Positions 54,570 through 63,976 of a DNA stretch of 64,000 nucleotides are shown here, piece by piece. How positions within the stretch are numbered: the first letter of the stretch is position 1; every line of letters begins with the position of its first letter. The translations under genes were made by a program, and so were the position numbers. Source of the DNA: Paraferrimonas sedimenticola (lineage in GTDB: Bacteria > Pseudomonadota > Gammaproteobacteria > Enterobacterales > Shewanellaceae); assembly GCF_002282855.1 (NCBI RefSeq), contig NZ_NRIR01000006.1, forward strand, positions 124,001-188,000, written 5' to 3'. The notes beneath the pieces were generated by a model. The model was not told the DNA's origin. It saw only the letters and a list, made by a program, of their open reading frames with translations, and made no database searches.

Positions 54570-55979
54570 TTACGAATTTTCTCTGGCTGCTATAAATTCA
54601 ACCGCCTTGCCGATTCTTTCAACAGAACGGGCCTTTCCAACTAGATTTATGGTGATGTCCAAGGATGGCGACTGCCCTGCCCCGGTCACGGCTACACGCA
54701 GTGGCATACCCACTTTGCCCATACCCACTTCCAGCTCAGCAGCTGTGTCTTGAATACACTGGTGAATCGCTTCAGGATTCCAGTCTTCAAGCTGCTCTAA
54801 TTTCTGCAACACTAGCTCTAAAGGCGCCTTGGCCACTGGGCGCAAATGCTTCTTAGCGGCGGTCGCATCGAACTCACTAAAATCTTCATAGAAGTAGCGG
54901 CTCGACTCGGCCAACTCTTTGAGAGTTTTAGCGCGCTCAGACAATGCGGTGACGATTTCCGGCAAAGCTGGTCCATTGCTGGTATCAATGTTCTGATCGC
55001 TCATGTGCCACTCAAGGTGCTTGGCAACATACTCAGGATCCAAACTCTTAATATAGTGTTGGTTCAACCAAACCAGCTTCTCGGTATTAAATGCCGACGC
55101 CGCTTTATTAATGGCATCTAGGCTAAATAAGTTGGTCATCTCCTCTACCGAGAAGATTTCTTGGTCGCCGTGAGACCATCCCAAACGCACCAGATAGTTC
55201 AACAGTGCTTCTGGTAAATAGCCGTCGTCGCGATACTGCATCACACTCACCGCACCGTGACGCTTAGACAGCTTGGCACCATCGTCACCCAGAATCATAG
55301 AAACGTGGGCGTATTCAGGCACAGGCGCGCCCAGCGCTTTCAGAATATTGATTTGGCGAGGGGTGTTATTAATGTGGTCTTCACCACGAACTACATGAGT
55401 AATACCCATATCCCAGTCATCGACTACTACACAGAAGTTGTAAGTAGGCGAACCATCGGAACGCAAGATGATTAAGTCGTCTAGTTCGCTGTTGGCCACT
55501 TCGATACGACCGCGAACGTGATCGTCAAAAATCACCGAACCGGTTTGCGGATTGCGAAAGCGAATGACATAAGGTTGGTCGTCAGGCTGGTCAAGTCGGT
55601 CACGACACTTACCGTCGTATCGCGGCTTCTCGCCATTGGCCATTTGGGTTTCGCGCAGCTCGTCTAGGCGCTCGCGAGAACAATAGCAGCGGTATGCCTT
55701 GTCTTGATCGATAAGATCTTGAATAAGGGCTTTATAGCGGTCAAAACGCTCGGTTTGGTAATAAGGACCTTCGCTCCAATTCAGGCCTAGCCACTGCATG
55801 CCCTCTAAAATGGCATCAATCGCTTCTTGAGTGGAGCGTTCCAAATCCGTGTCTTCGATTCGCAGTACAAACTCACCCTGGTTGGCTTGGGCATACAGCC
55901 AGGAATACAACGCAGTGCGAGCACCGCCAACGTGAAGAAAGCCGGTTGGGCTTGGGGCGAACCGTGTTTTGATGGTCAT
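54570..55979 (-). CDS. gltX: Glutamyl-tRNA synthetase
   Basis: Charges tRNA-Glu with glutamate. The 469 residues equal the bacterial form. The HIGH-type motif is [23 protein letters not shown] (near residue 10) and the KMSKS-type loop is [13 protein letters not shown] (near 240). The zinc-binding [15 protein letters not shown] and [14 protein letters not shown] are present. The C-terminal anticodon-binding helices are complete. It lies between the tRNA-Glu operon and the tRNA-Val array, so the enzyme and its substrate genes are neighbours. The stop is close to the tRNA promoter. Start ATG 55979 is fixed by family similarity. Confidence 0.97.
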   Translation of the reverse strand: MTIKTRFAPSPTGFLHVGGARTALYSWLYAQANQGEFVLRIEDTDLERSTQEAIDAILEGMQWLGLNWSEGPYYQTERFDRYKALIQDLIDQDKAYRCYCSRERLDELRETQMANGEKPRYDGKCRDRLDQPDDQPYVIRFRNPQTGSVIFDDHVRGRIEVANSELDDLIILRSDGSPTYNFCVVVDDWDMGITHVVRGEDHINNTPRQINILKALGAPVPEYAHVSMILGDDGAKLSKRHGAVSVMQYRDDGYLPEALLNYLVRLGWSHGDQEIFSVEEMTNLFSLDAINKAASAFNTEKLVWLNQHYIKSLDPEYVAKHLEWHMSDQNIDTSNGPALPEIVTALSERAKTLKELAESSRYFYEDFSEFDATAAKKHLRPVAKAPLELVLQKLEQLEDWNPEAIHQCIQDTAAELEVGMGKVGMPLRVAVTGAGQSPSLDITINLVGKARSVERIGKAVEFIAARENS

Positions 55980-56162
55980 TTGATTTGGTCTACCTATGAA
56001 TGGATCAGTATTAGCTAGGCAATTTGCTTGCCAATTTCAGCGGCTTAGTTTAGCAGTGCTCAAGCCAAAATACAGCAGCAGAACGCCATTGCGCCGACTC
56101 TGTCGCAAATTTAGTCAGCGCGCAAAAACTCGGCAATCGATTCATGCAGGCCGAAAAAGGGT

Positions 56163-56190
56163 TTGACTCTTTTTCTGACCCACCTATAAT
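56163..56190 (+). promoter_or_regulatory. Promoter of the tRNA-Val array
   Basis: TTGACT (56163-56168) and a perfect TATAAT (56185-56190) are 16 bp apart, with a GC-rich discriminator ACGCCCCGC, 23 bp before the first tRNA. Confidence 0.85.
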
Positions 56191-56213
56191 ACGCCCCGCA
56201 ATGACGACAACGA

Positions 56214-56289
56214 GGGCGATTAGCTCAGTTGGGAGAGCACCTCCCTTACAAGGAGGGGGTCACTGGTTCGAGCCCGGTATCGCCCACCA
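56214..56289 (+). tRNA. tRNA-Val (anticodon TAC), copy 1
   Basis: 76 nt with encoded CCA: acceptor GGGCGAT/ATCGCCC, anticodon stem CCTCC/GGAGG with loop CTTACAA, T loop GGTTCGAGCC. First of four identical genes. Confidence 0.97.
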
Positions 56290-56321
56290 CTCGTTTTGTT
56301 ATTGCAGACTAAGCACCAAGT

Positions 56322-56397
56322 GGGCGATTAGCTCAGTTGGGAGAGCACCTCCCTTACAAGGAGGGGGTCACTGGTTCGAGCCCGGTATCGCCCACCA
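56322..56397 (+). tRNA. tRNA-Val (anticodon TAC), copy 2
   Basis: Identical to copy 1, exactly 108 bp downstream, with an identical spacer on its 3' side. Confidence 0.97.
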
Positions 56398-56429
56398 CTC
56401 GTTTTGTTATTGCAGACTAAGCACCAAGT

Positions 56430-56505
56430 GGGCGATTAGCTCAGTTGGGAGAGCACCTCCCTTACAAGGAGGGGGTCACTGGTTCGAGCCCGGTATCGCC
56501 CACCA
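56430..56505 (+). tRNA. tRNA-Val (anticodon TAC), copy 3
   Basis: Identical to copies 1 and 2; again 108 bp from the previous copy. Confidence 0.97.
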
Positions 56506-56534
56506 CGCTGCTGCTGTTTTCTCCCCTAAAGGAT

Positions 56535-56610
56535 GGGCGATTAGCTCAGTTGGGAGAGCACCTCCCTTACAAGGAGGGGGTCACTGGTTCGAGCCCGGTA
56601 TCGCCCACCA
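56535..56610 (+). tRNA. tRNA-Val (anticodon TAC), copy 4
   Basis: Identical tRNA body; the spacer before it differs from the first two and gives a 105-bp step. Confidence 0.97.
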
Positions 56611-56686
56611 TCCTTTCGCCTTTCTGGCAATTTTCTCTAGCTTAGCTAAATTCAAATGACCATCGATTGGTATTGAAGGATTTGCT

Positions 56687-56917
56687 ATGCCACACATTAG
56701 TCAATCGGCCTCTCTTAAAAGCATCACTAAGTACTTGAAATTGGCCCATGGCCTCACTGAAGTCGAAGCACAGAGTCAAGCTAAAGAAGTTTGGAACAAC
56801 CTAGTCGACATGCGCAGCAAGGGCTACATCGAGGGCTGGTATTTCGATGAACACGGCCACCTTGAGCTGGAGCCTAGCTCAGAAGTCTTACAACAAATAC
56901 TAGGTCGCGTTCGCTAA
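56687..56917 (+). CDS. Hypothetical protein, 76 residues
   Basis: Not recognised. A soluble, mainly helical protein (SASLKSITKYLKLAHGLTEVEAQSQAKEVWNNLVDMRSKGYIEGW) ending in a more extended part. A weak AAGGA ribosome binding site lies 10 bp upstream of ATG 56687. It starts 77 bp after the last tRNA-Val and may be read from the tRNA promoter. Its last 18 bp overlap the end of the convergent GGDEF-EAL gene. The codon use looks like that of its neighbours. Confidence 0.55.
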   Translation: MPHISQSASLKSITKYLKLAHGLTEVEAQSQAKEVWNNLVDMRSKGYIEGWYFDEHGHLELEPSSEVLQQILGRVR

Positions 56918-59900
56918 TTGCCGCGACTCGACACACAAAACTTCAATCGCCTGCTCTGGTGGCAGTGGCTTGGCGATGTAGTAGCCTTGCACCAGGTGGC
57001 AGCCAATACGCGCCAGCAAATCCAATTGCTGCTCTGTCTCAACCCCCTCGGCGACCACGGCCAACCCCAAGCTGTTGGCCATCGCAATTGCTGCGGTAAC
57101 CAACTGATAGTCTTTAGTATTTGGTTGCAGATCGACGATGAATGTTCGGTCAATCTTGACCACATCAAAGGGGAATCTACGCAAATAGCTCAGTGATGAG
57201 TACCCCGTACCAAAGTCGTCCATTGCCAAACTCACACCGAGTTGATTCAAACCGCGAATCCCCTCTTCGACATCAGCGTGCCCAGATAGGAATACCCCTT
57301 CGGTGATTTCGAGTTCTAGCAATTCGCTGGAGACCTGATGTTGTTTTAAGGTTCGGCCGATAAAGTCGACCAAACCAAGATCTCTAAACTGGCTGGGAGA
57401 CAAGTTCACGGCCAACTTTAACCAAATACCGGTTTGGTCGTACCATTTGGCGATTTGAGCAACACCCTGCTCAATGACAAAACGGCCAATGGCATCAATC
57501 TCGCCGCATTGCTCAGCGATTGGTATAAATTCTGCTGGCGAAACCCAGTTGCCGTCGCTCTGCTGCCAGCGCAACAAAGCCTCAAAACCCACCACCTGAT
57601 CTGAGTTGAGGCAATACTTAGGTTGATAGAATACCGACAACTCGTCGTGCTCAAGCGCGTATCTTAGCTGTTCTTCCAACTCCACTTGGCGTTGCAAAGA
57701 GGCACGCATTTCGTGGGAGAACAAGCGATAATTATTTCTGCCATTGGCTTTAGCTTGATACATGGCCACATCGGCGTCGCGCATCAACTCGGCTTCGCCA
57801 CAGCCTGCAGAATTGGCCACTGCCACTCCGATTGACACGGTAATATTAAGCTGACGGTCACCTGAGCGAATGGGTGCTGCGATCTCGCTGAGCAAGTCCT
57901 CCATTAAGGCTTCAAATGCTTTGCGACTTTTGTTCGGAGTAAGATTGGAAAGAATCAAGAACTCATCTCCCCCCAAACGGCCAATGCTTCCAAACTCCCC
58001 TACCACTTGACGAATTCGCCCGCCCACCTCGACTAACACTTGGTCACCGACATCGTGGCCCAGAAAATCGTTGATGCGTTTAAAGTGGTCAATATCCACA
58101 AAGATGACACTGAATTGCTCAAAGGGTTGCTGTTGACGTCGTTTAGCCATCAACTCCAACACCTGAAAGCGATTAGGCAGGCCGGTCAAGGCATCGAACA
58201 TCGCCTGAAACGCAATTCTCTGCTGGGCTTGGCGCTGCTCTGTGATATCTAACACCACTGCAAACGACAAAATCTTGCCATCCACTTCGATCGGAGTTGA
58301 GTAAATATCCACATCACGCAAACGCCCGTCGGCCAGTTGATGCTTGTAATCCGAAATTTTTTGAAAGCCACGCTTGCTATTCGATTCCGCTAGGGCGACC
58401 TGTTTGGGATCGCTTTTATTGATATCAAATACCGACATGCCGATTAGGGTTTTTAACGGGTAACCGTAATACGCAGAAGCCGCCTCATTGGCACTCACGA
58501 TTTGACGAGAATTAGGGTCAATCACCAACATAACCATGGCATTACTTTCAAAGAAACGTCTAAAACGCGCCTCCGATTGCTGCAGCTCTTCGGTACGCTC
58601 GCTTACCATTTGTTCGAGTTGGCCCTGATGCTTCTCTAACGCTTCTGCCAAGTGTCGCTTTTGCTTTAATAGCCTGGACATACGGCGATTGCGGTACCCT
58701 AATATAGCCAGTAGTACTGCGGATATTAATGCGACTTTTAGCATCACCCCAAAGTCGAGTTCACCGGTGTTCGACGGAACTAACCACTCTCGCTGAATCT
58801 TTTGCTTCTCTGACAGTTTGAGTTGTTTTTCAGCCTGCCCCAGGGCTTCAATCAAAGGTTGCCAATGAGGATCACTCATCAAGGCAAAGACTTGCACATG
58901 GGAAGTGTCTCCCATCACTTGGACGCTGGTTAAACCATTGTTTTGTAGGTAGTCGCTGGCGGGTAATAAGCTGGCGACAACACCGCTGACGTGACCGCCG
59001 AGCAATCTTGAGAAAGCATGCTGCAACGAGTTCGAATGGCTAAATCGAACCAAAGGGTAACTCTCTACTAACTGGTTAAACACTTGCAACGGTGCCACCA
59101 CGGCTACCGACTCGTGCTTCAACTCGGAGAGGTCATAAATGTAGCGATGTAATCCCTGCCCATAGAGTTTGTAGGGCGAGTTGAACAATTCGTTTTTGAC
59201 CGCCAAATCAGTCACAGCGGCGGTATCAGCGAGCACCAGTTCGGCGTGCCCGGCCGCTATAAACTCGCTAGCACTTTGCAACCCACTGTCTTCTAGCCAA
59301 TGAATGTGGAGCCCCATCTGCGAGCCCAAGTAATCAACCCAATCAATCGCCATTCCGGCCAGATAGTCGTCCTGAGCGACAAAGCTCACTGGGGGCAGTT
59401 CGGCCGGTGCTACCACACGGATGGAACCCAGTTGCTTGATGTAGTCTTGGGTATCTTTGTCGTACCATTGTGTGTTGGCCTGAGCATTGCCCAGATTGGA
59501 GATGGGCGGCATCCAGTGGCGGCGTAAGCGCTGTTTGGTGTTTTGGGAGAGCGCCAGCATGGCTTTGTCGAGAATTCCTAACAGCAACTGGTTGCCGGCT
59601 TTGCTGTAATAGGTGTCCCCGGTCAATTGCGAGTCTTGTAAGCTCTCCACCAAGGTTAGATTATTGATGCCGCGATATTCAGCGTAATAGGAGGCTACCG
59701 GCAAGCTGGTAACCATGATATCGGCAACGCCACTGGATAAGTGAATCAGCCCACTCAAAGTGTCTTTTACACCAAAAAAATCCACTTTGGGGTATTTGCC
59801 CAAGACAATATTTCTGTCGGTCTCCCAGCCGTCCACCGACACTAAGGTGCCACCTTCTCGCTCAAGTTTCGCAACGTCCACCGCTTGCGTTTTGCGTCCC

Positions 59901-60379
59901 AGCAAAACAAGGGTTTGCGGGTAATAGGTTTGCTGGCCAAAATCGAACGTTTGCTTTAGTAGGTCCGACTCTACGTGAGTCGTGCCCAAGTCAGCCACCC
60001 CCTGCTCGACCAAACTGACTGCCTGGTCAAAATGTTTCACCTCAAGCACCTCAAAAGGCACTTCTAACAGGGCGGAAAACAGGCGCATATAGTCTGCCAC
60101 TAGGCCTTGATAACGACCGTTAGCGTCCAAGTATTCAAACGGAGGGTAATCTGGATCTGGCGCGAGGGTTAAGCGAGGTAATTGCGCCAATAACTGACGC
60201 TCGGCCGGGGTGAGACTTTGGCGAAAAGCGTTAGCTTCCGCTTGTGTCGGGCGCGCCGACAAGCTGGTTGCCAAGGATTTAGCAGGTGGCTGCTGTGCTT
60301 GTACACTGAATCCTAGTAAGCCCAGCCAAGACAACAAAATCAGCCAGATAAAATCCTTCGTAACGCTTATTCGGTGCAC
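56900..60379 (-). CDS. Membrane GGDEF-EAL protein with two periplasmic solute-binding domains and PAS
   Basis: A 1159-residue regulator of cyclic di-GMP. After a signal-like helix (residues 10-28) come two tandem periplasmic SBP_bac_3-type domains (about 55-290 and 310-530; note LAPDPDYPPFEYLDANGRYQGLVADYMRL at the start of the first). A membrane helix at about 547-563 leads to a coiled coil, a PAS domain (about 605-715), GGDEF (RLGGDEFLI near 815) and EAL (FEALLRW near 915). EAL catalytic stretches NLSPSQF, ELEITEG, DDFGTGYSSL, KIDRTFI and AEGVET look intact, so hydrolysis is likely; GGDEF is canonical in its active loop but the RxxD inhibitory site upstream is absent. The ligand is unknown; polar amino acids are usual for SBP_bac_3. 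Confidence 0.9.
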   Translation of the reverse strand: MHRISVTKDFIWLILLSWLGLLGFSVQAQQPPAKSLATSLSARPTQAEANAFRQSLTPAERQLLAQLPRLTLAPDPDYPPFEYLDANGRYQGLVADYMRLFSALLEVPFEVLEVKHFDQAVSLVEQGVADLGTTHVESDLLKQTFDFGQQTYYPQTLVLLGRKTQAVDVAKLEREGGTLVSVDGWETDRNIVLGKYPKVDFFGVKDTLSGLIHLSSGVADIMVTSLPVASYYAEYRGINNLTLVESLQDSQLTGDTYYSKAGNQLLLGILDKAMLALSQNTKQRLRRHWMPPISNLGNAQANTQWYDKDTQDYIKQLGSIRVVAPAELPPVSFVAQDDYLAGMAIDWVDYLGSQMGLHIHWLEDSGLQSASEFIAAGHAELVLADTAAVTDLAVKNELFNSPYKLYGQGLHRYIYDLSELKHESVAVVAPLQVFNQLVESYPLVRFSHSNSLQHAFSRLLGGHVSGVVASLLPASDYLQNNGLTSVQVMGDTSHVQVFALMSDPHWQPLIEALGQAEKQLKLSEKQKIQREWLVPSNTGELDFGVMLKVALISAVLLAILGYRNRRMSRLLKQKRHLAEALEKHQGQLEQMVSERTEELQQSEARFRRFFESNAMVMLVIDPNSRQIVSANEAASAYYGYPLKTLIGMSVFDINKSDPKQVALAESNSKRGFQKISDYKHQLADGRLRDVDIYSTPIEVDGKILSFAVVLDITEQRQAQQRIAFQAMFDALTGLPNRFQVLELMAKRRQQQPFEQFSVIFVDIDHFKRINDFLGHDVGDQVLVEVGGRIRQVVGEFGSIGRLGGDEFLILSNLTPNKSRKAFEALMEDLLSEIAAPIRSGDRQLNITVSIGVAVANSAGCGEAELMRDADVAMYQAKANGRNNYRLFSHEMRASLQRQVELEEQLRYALEHDELSVFYQPKYCLNSDQVVGFEALLRWQQSDGNWVSPAEFIPIAEQCGEIDAIGRFVIEQGVAQIAKWYDQTGIWLKLAVNLSPSQFRDLGLVDFIGRTLKQHQVSSELLELEITEGVFLSGHADVEEGIRGLNQLGVSLAMDDFGTGYSSLSYLRRFPFDVVKIDRTFIVDLQPNTKDYQLVTAAIAMANSLGLAVVAEGVETEQQLDLLARIGCHLVQGYYIAKPLPPEQAIEVLCVESRQLANAT

Positions 60380-60522
60380 TCAAAATTCCATGTTACCGAC
60401 CCGAAAACACTGGCACTATAGAGCCTGAAAAATTGAACCTCAAGTAAAAACCAAGTTGCACGGCTGTTTATTTGATGTGGATCCCCTCTATACTGGGACA
60501 CCGAATTCAGCGCCTTACTACA

Positions 60523-61719
60523 ATGCAATCCAAACCAAGTACTCAACTCGCCGTTACCCTACTAATCACCTTGATTAGCGTTTCTGGTATCGCCCTGCCT
60601 TACCCGATTTTGGCGCCCTTATTTCACCAAGGAGAATCGCCGTTAACTCAATTTGGCGGACTCCCCAGCGAACTCCTGTTTGGCATAGCGCTAGGGATTT
60701 ACCCGCTGGGAATTTTGATTGGTGGCAGTTTTATCGGCGCCTTATCTGATACATGTGGCCGTCGACGTCTGTTAGGCATCACTTTGCTGGGCAGTGGTAT
60801 GGGCTATGGGGTTAGCGCCTGGGCCTGCTTGCAAGGGGACTTTCTGCTGTTCTGCTCAGCGCGCCTGTTTACCGGGGTTTGCGAGGGCAATTTGTCGATT
60901 GCCAGAGCCATCGCCTCTGACTTACACCCACACGTAGACAGAGCCAAAAGCTTCAGTTATCTAAGTGCGACCAACTACGCGGGTTATCTGATTGGCCCTT
61001 TGCTAGGCGGTTACTTAGTCCTTTATGGGATTGAAGTGGTGTTTGTTCTCGCCGCAATCGCCTGTTGGCTGTGCGCACTGCTGTGCTATTTGTTGCTGCC
61101 TAAAGACAAACCCGCGTTGATAAAACACTCTCGCTCTAGCCTCACTTTATTGAAAGAAGGGCCTATTGCTTCATTTTTTGTGTTGTATCTCGCCCTAACC
61201 ACTGGGGTTTGCATTTACTACGAATTCTATCCCTTGTGGCTTGTGGTCAAACTCGATTACACCTCAGTGGATATCAGCTGGGCAACGGTCTGGCTGACCC
61301 TGGTCATGATTGCCTGCGCTTTGTGGCTATCCCCACGCTTGCCGCGCTGGTATTCCTCCGCCCAAAGTAGTTTGTTGGGTATGGTGGGGCTTGGACTGGC
61401 GCTATTGGCCAACTACATAGCGCCCGCAGACACCTATTGGCTTTGGTTTGCGTTAATTGGCGCGAGCATCGCCATTTACAACACTCACCTGCCCTTGTAC
61501 ATGGCACAAACCTACCCGGACAAAGGCCAAGGCGCCTTGATGGGATTGATGACCACCACCTTTTGTTTGGGCAACATAGTGGCCGCGGCCATAGGTACTG
61601 CCGCCACCCTGATTGGCGTTGAGTTAGCGATTGCTAGCGCCAGTGCCATGGCGCTGCTCGCTGCGGGCCTATTTGTGCTTAGGAGCCGGCGTCTGGCTGC
61701 TGCTCCGGTTGCGCCATAG
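60523..61719 (+). CDS. Major facilitator superfamily transporter
   Basis: A 398-residue inner-membrane transporter with 12 membrane segments of the drug-efflux type. MFS signature: GALSDTCGRRRLLGITLLGSGMGYG between helices 2 and 3, and RLFTGVCEGNLSIARAIASDL with the 4th helix motif. Substrate unknown. The start is uncertain: ATG 60523 is preferred because TATACT at 60488-60493 may be a -10 element, which would leave the earlier TTG at 60472 untranscribed; neither has a good ribosome binding site. Its last 41 bp overlap the end of maiA on the other strand. Confidence 0.85.
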   Translation: MQSKPSTQLAVTLLITLISVSGIALPYPILAPLFHQGESPLTQFGGLPSELLFGIALGIYPLGILIGGSFIGALSDTCGRRRLLGITLLGSGMGYGVSAWACLQGDFLLFCSARLFTGVCEGNLSIARAIASDLHPHVDRAKSFSYLSATNYAGYLIGPLLGGYLVLYGIEVVFVLAAIACWLCALLCYLLLPKDKPALIKHSRSSLTLLKEGPIASFFVLYLALTTGVCIYYEFYPLWLVVKLDYTSVDISWATVWLTLVMIACALWLSPRLPRWYSSAQSSLLGMVGLGLALLANYIAPADTYWLWFALIGASIAIYNTHLPLYMAQTYPDKGQGALMGLMTTTFCLGNIVAAAIGTAATLIGVELAIASASAMALLAAGLFVLRSRRLAAAPVAP

Positions 61720-62323
61720 CAAACGCCGACAATTCACAACAGTGGCCGTCGATTCGCTGTATGTGCTTGAACTCGGATAAATCAATATCAAAGCGGCGGG
61801 CGTTGTACACTTGAGGCACCAGGCAAATGTCCGCCATCGACACCTCATCACCAAAACAGTAATCACCGGCGTTATGCTCTAGCAAGGCTTCAAAGGCTCT
61901 AAAGCCGGTGAGCATCCAATGGCGATACCAGTCCTTCTTCTGCTGGTCATCAAAGCCCATTTTCGCAAGCATCTGCAATACTCGCAGATTGTTTAGCGGG
62001 TGCAAATCGCTGGCAATGGTTTGCACCATCGAGCGTACTACAGCGCGCTCTTTTGGATGGTAAGGCAATATGGTTGGGGTAGGATGAGTGTCCTGTAGGT
62101 ACTCTAGTATCGCAATTGACTGAGTTAAGACCAAGCCGTCGCTTTCGGTGTAGGTGGGTACTAACTCCGAGGCATTAAGCGCTTGATACTCAGCCGTGTG
62201 TTGCTCGCCGCCATCGCGCACCAAATGCACAGGTACATGCTCTGCATCCAATCCCTTGTAGTTCAGCGCAATGCGCACTCGATATGCGGCGCTAGAGCGC
62301 CAATACCCATAAAGCTTGTTCAT
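61679..62323 (-). CDS. maiA: Maleylacetoacetate isomerase (zeta-class glutathione S-transferase)
   Basis: Isomerises maleylacetoacetate to fumarylacetoacetate in tyrosine/homogentisate breakdown, using glutathione. The 214 residues have the zeta-GST signature SSAAYRVRIALN near the N terminus (catalytic Ser-Ser-Ala), then LTQSIAILEYLQDTHP and QTIASDLHPLNNLRVL. The C-terminal GDEVSMADICLVPQVYNARRFD is typical. The tyrR regulator lies just upstream in the same direction (15 bp), supporting aromatic amino acid catabolism; hmgA and fah are not in the window. Its end overlaps the convergent MFS gene. Confidence 0.9.
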   Translation of the reverse strand: MNKLYGYWRSSAAYRVRIALNYKGLDAEHVPVHLVRDGGEQHTAEYQALNASELVPTYTESDGLVLTQSIAILEYLQDTHPTPTILPYHPKERAVVRSMVQTIASDLHPLNNLRVLQMLAKMGFDDQQKKDWYRHWMLTGFRAFEALLEHNAGDYCFGDEVSMADICLVPQVYNARRFDIDLSEFKHIQRIDGHCCELSAFAMAQPEQQPDAGS

Positions 62324-62338
62324 AGTGCCTCCTTTTGC

Positions 62339-63895
62339 CTAGCTGTCAGTATACGTGATGGGTGGCTTACTGATGCCGTATTCCTTGAGTTTGTTGGCAA
62401 TTGCGGTATGGGACATTCCCAGCTTTTTCGCCAACTTACGAGTTGAGGTATAGCTCGGGTAGAGCCGACGAATGATATTGGCTTCAAACTGCTTCACCGC
62501 TTGCTCTAGAGTGCCGTCAAACTCGTCATCTAAGTAGCCAAAATCTTGATGATAATGGGGCAGTTTCAGCAACTCGGGTGTGATATCTCGATGGTCATCT
62601 AACACGGATACGGCGCGGAAAATCGCGTTTTTTAACTGGCGCACATTGCCCGGCCATGCGTATTGCAGCAGTAACTCCTCACAAGCCTCTGTGAGGTGAG
62701 CAACGGGCTTGTTTAGCTGTTGGCAATAGCGGTCAACAAAGTACTCGGCCAGCGGCAGTATGTCTTCACGACGCAACCTAAGCGGCGGCAACTGGCAATT
62801 GAGTTGATTGAGACGATGATATAAGTCTTCGCGAAACTGTCCGCTTTGACACAGACGCTCAAGCTCCTGATTGGTGGCAACCACCAGCCGTACATTGGCA
62901 CTCTTGCCCTTTTCGCTCCCATGCGGCAGCGCTTCTGTGGTTTGCAAAAAATGCAGCAGACGCCCTTGGCTATCCAGGCTCAATTCATCAATTTCGCTGA
63001 GCAATAGAGTGCCACCATTGGCTTGTTGCAAAGCCCCAGCATGCCACAGTCCCTTGGCATCGACTTCGCCAAATAACGCCTTAACCTCACTGCTTCCGCT
63101 CAAGCTGGCGCAACTCAAAGTGATAAACGCTTTTTCTTTGCGCAAACTGACTTCGTGAAGAGCTTGCGCGATGATTTCTTTGCCGCTGCCAATTTCGCCA
63201 CTCAGTAGCAAAGGTGCGTCAAGCTGAGCCAGTTTTCGCACCTGTTTGACCACAGCTTTCATCGCCTTGCTGTTGGCTTTTATTTTCTCAAAACCGGCCA
63301 CTTGATTTTGCAGCGCGCTAAATTGCTCGCCCACCCGTTGTGGGGTTTTCATGGCAACTACCGCCCCCGCCAAAATCGAATCACCCTCTTCGTTGGGCAG
63401 GTAGACCGGCAAAGCTTCCACCAGATACTCTTTATTGCCAACTGAGACTCGAGTGGCTTGGGCGGTGACCTCTTCGAGACTCAACCAGCGACCAAAGGAG
63501 AAGCCTTGAACCCAGTGATTCAAAGACTCATCAAGCACTTCCTCTTCTTGCATGTCTAAGATTTTTAAGGCGCTGTCGTTAACGATTGAAATACGACCTT
63601 TGGCGTCGATGGCGAACACCCCATCTGGCAAGGTTTTTAACAGAGTTTTTAGCGCGTAGTGCTCGCGCTCTGAAGGCATAAAAGGCGTGGTGCGAACGTC
63701 GAGAACGCCTTGGATTTTGCGGATCCTTGGCAGTAGTTCGCTAAGAGTATCAAAGTTGAGATCGGCAAACTGCATGTACAGATAGCCTAGTGAACTGGCG
63801 TCGATCCCTTTGAGATTGATTTTGTGCTGCTCGAGCACTTCAAGAATGTCTTTGGCCAGGCCTACCCTATCCTGGCAGGTGACTTCTAAACGCAT
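62339..63895 (-). CDS. tyrR: Transcriptional regulator TyrR
   Basis: Aromatic amino acid-responsive regulator, 518 residues (E. coli 513). Order: ACT domain (MRLEVTCQDRVGLAKDILEVLEQHKINLKGIDAS, about 1-70), PAS (about 80-145), central AAA+ domain (about 205-430; Walker A GEIGSGKEIIAQAL, Walker B-like GGTLLLSEIDELS), and C-terminal HTH (STRKLAKKLGMSHTAIANKLKEYGI). The sigma-54 contact loop GAFTGA is missing, as in TyrR, which acts with sigma-70. It lies upstream of maiA with 15 bp between, and a TyrR-type box lies upstream of its own start. Complete. Confidence 0.95.
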   Translation of the reverse strand: MRLEVTCQDRVGLAKDILEVLEQHKINLKGIDASSLGYLYMQFADLNFDTLSELLPRIRKIQGVLDVRTTPFMPSEREHYALKTLLKTLPDGVFAIDAKGRISIVNDSALKILDMQEEEVLDESLNHWVQGFSFGRWLSLEEVTAQATRVSVGNKEYLVEALPVYLPNEEGDSILAGAVVAMKTPQRVGEQFSALQNQVAGFEKIKANSKAMKAVVKQVRKLAQLDAPLLLSGEIGSGKEIIAQALHEVSLRKEKAFITLSCASLSGSSEVKALFGEVDAKGLWHAGALQQANGGTLLLSEIDELSLDSQGRLLHFLQTTEALPHGSEKGKSANVRLVVATNQELERLCQSGQFREDLYHRLNQLNCQLPPLRLRREDILPLAEYFVDRYCQQLNKPVAHLTEACEELLLQYAWPGNVRQLKNAIFRAVSVLDDHRDITPELLKLPHYHQDFGYLDDEFDGTLEQAVKQFEANIIRRLYPSYTSTRKLAKKLGMSHTAIANKLKEYGISKPPITYTDS

Positions 63896-63958
63896 TAGGC
63901 CATCCCATTGGCTTATCTATCGTTGGGAGGCCTATACGTTAGTGGGTTTGTTAACTTC

Positions 63959-63976
63959 TGGCAAGTTTTCTTTACA
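63959..63976. promoter_or_regulatory. Candidate TyrR box upstream of tyrR
   Basis: TGGCAA-N6-TTTACA matches TGTAAA-N6-TTTACA in 10 of 12 positions and keeps the invariant G and C 14 bp apart. It is 64 bp upstream of tyrR and could serve tyrR or a divergent gene beyond the window. Confidence 0.5.

Larger units (their letters stand above)
56214..56505 (+). repeat. 108-bp tandem duplication of tRNA-Val units
   Basis: Copies 1 to 3 start at 56214, 56322 and 56430, and the two spacers between them are identical over 32 bp, pointing to recent tandem duplication. Confidence 0.9.

Noticed and set aside
56144-56659. An open frame of 171 codons encoding four near-identical peptide blocks
   Set aside because: The frame simply runs through the four tRNA-Val genes; the peptide repeat is an artefact of repeated tRNA sequence.
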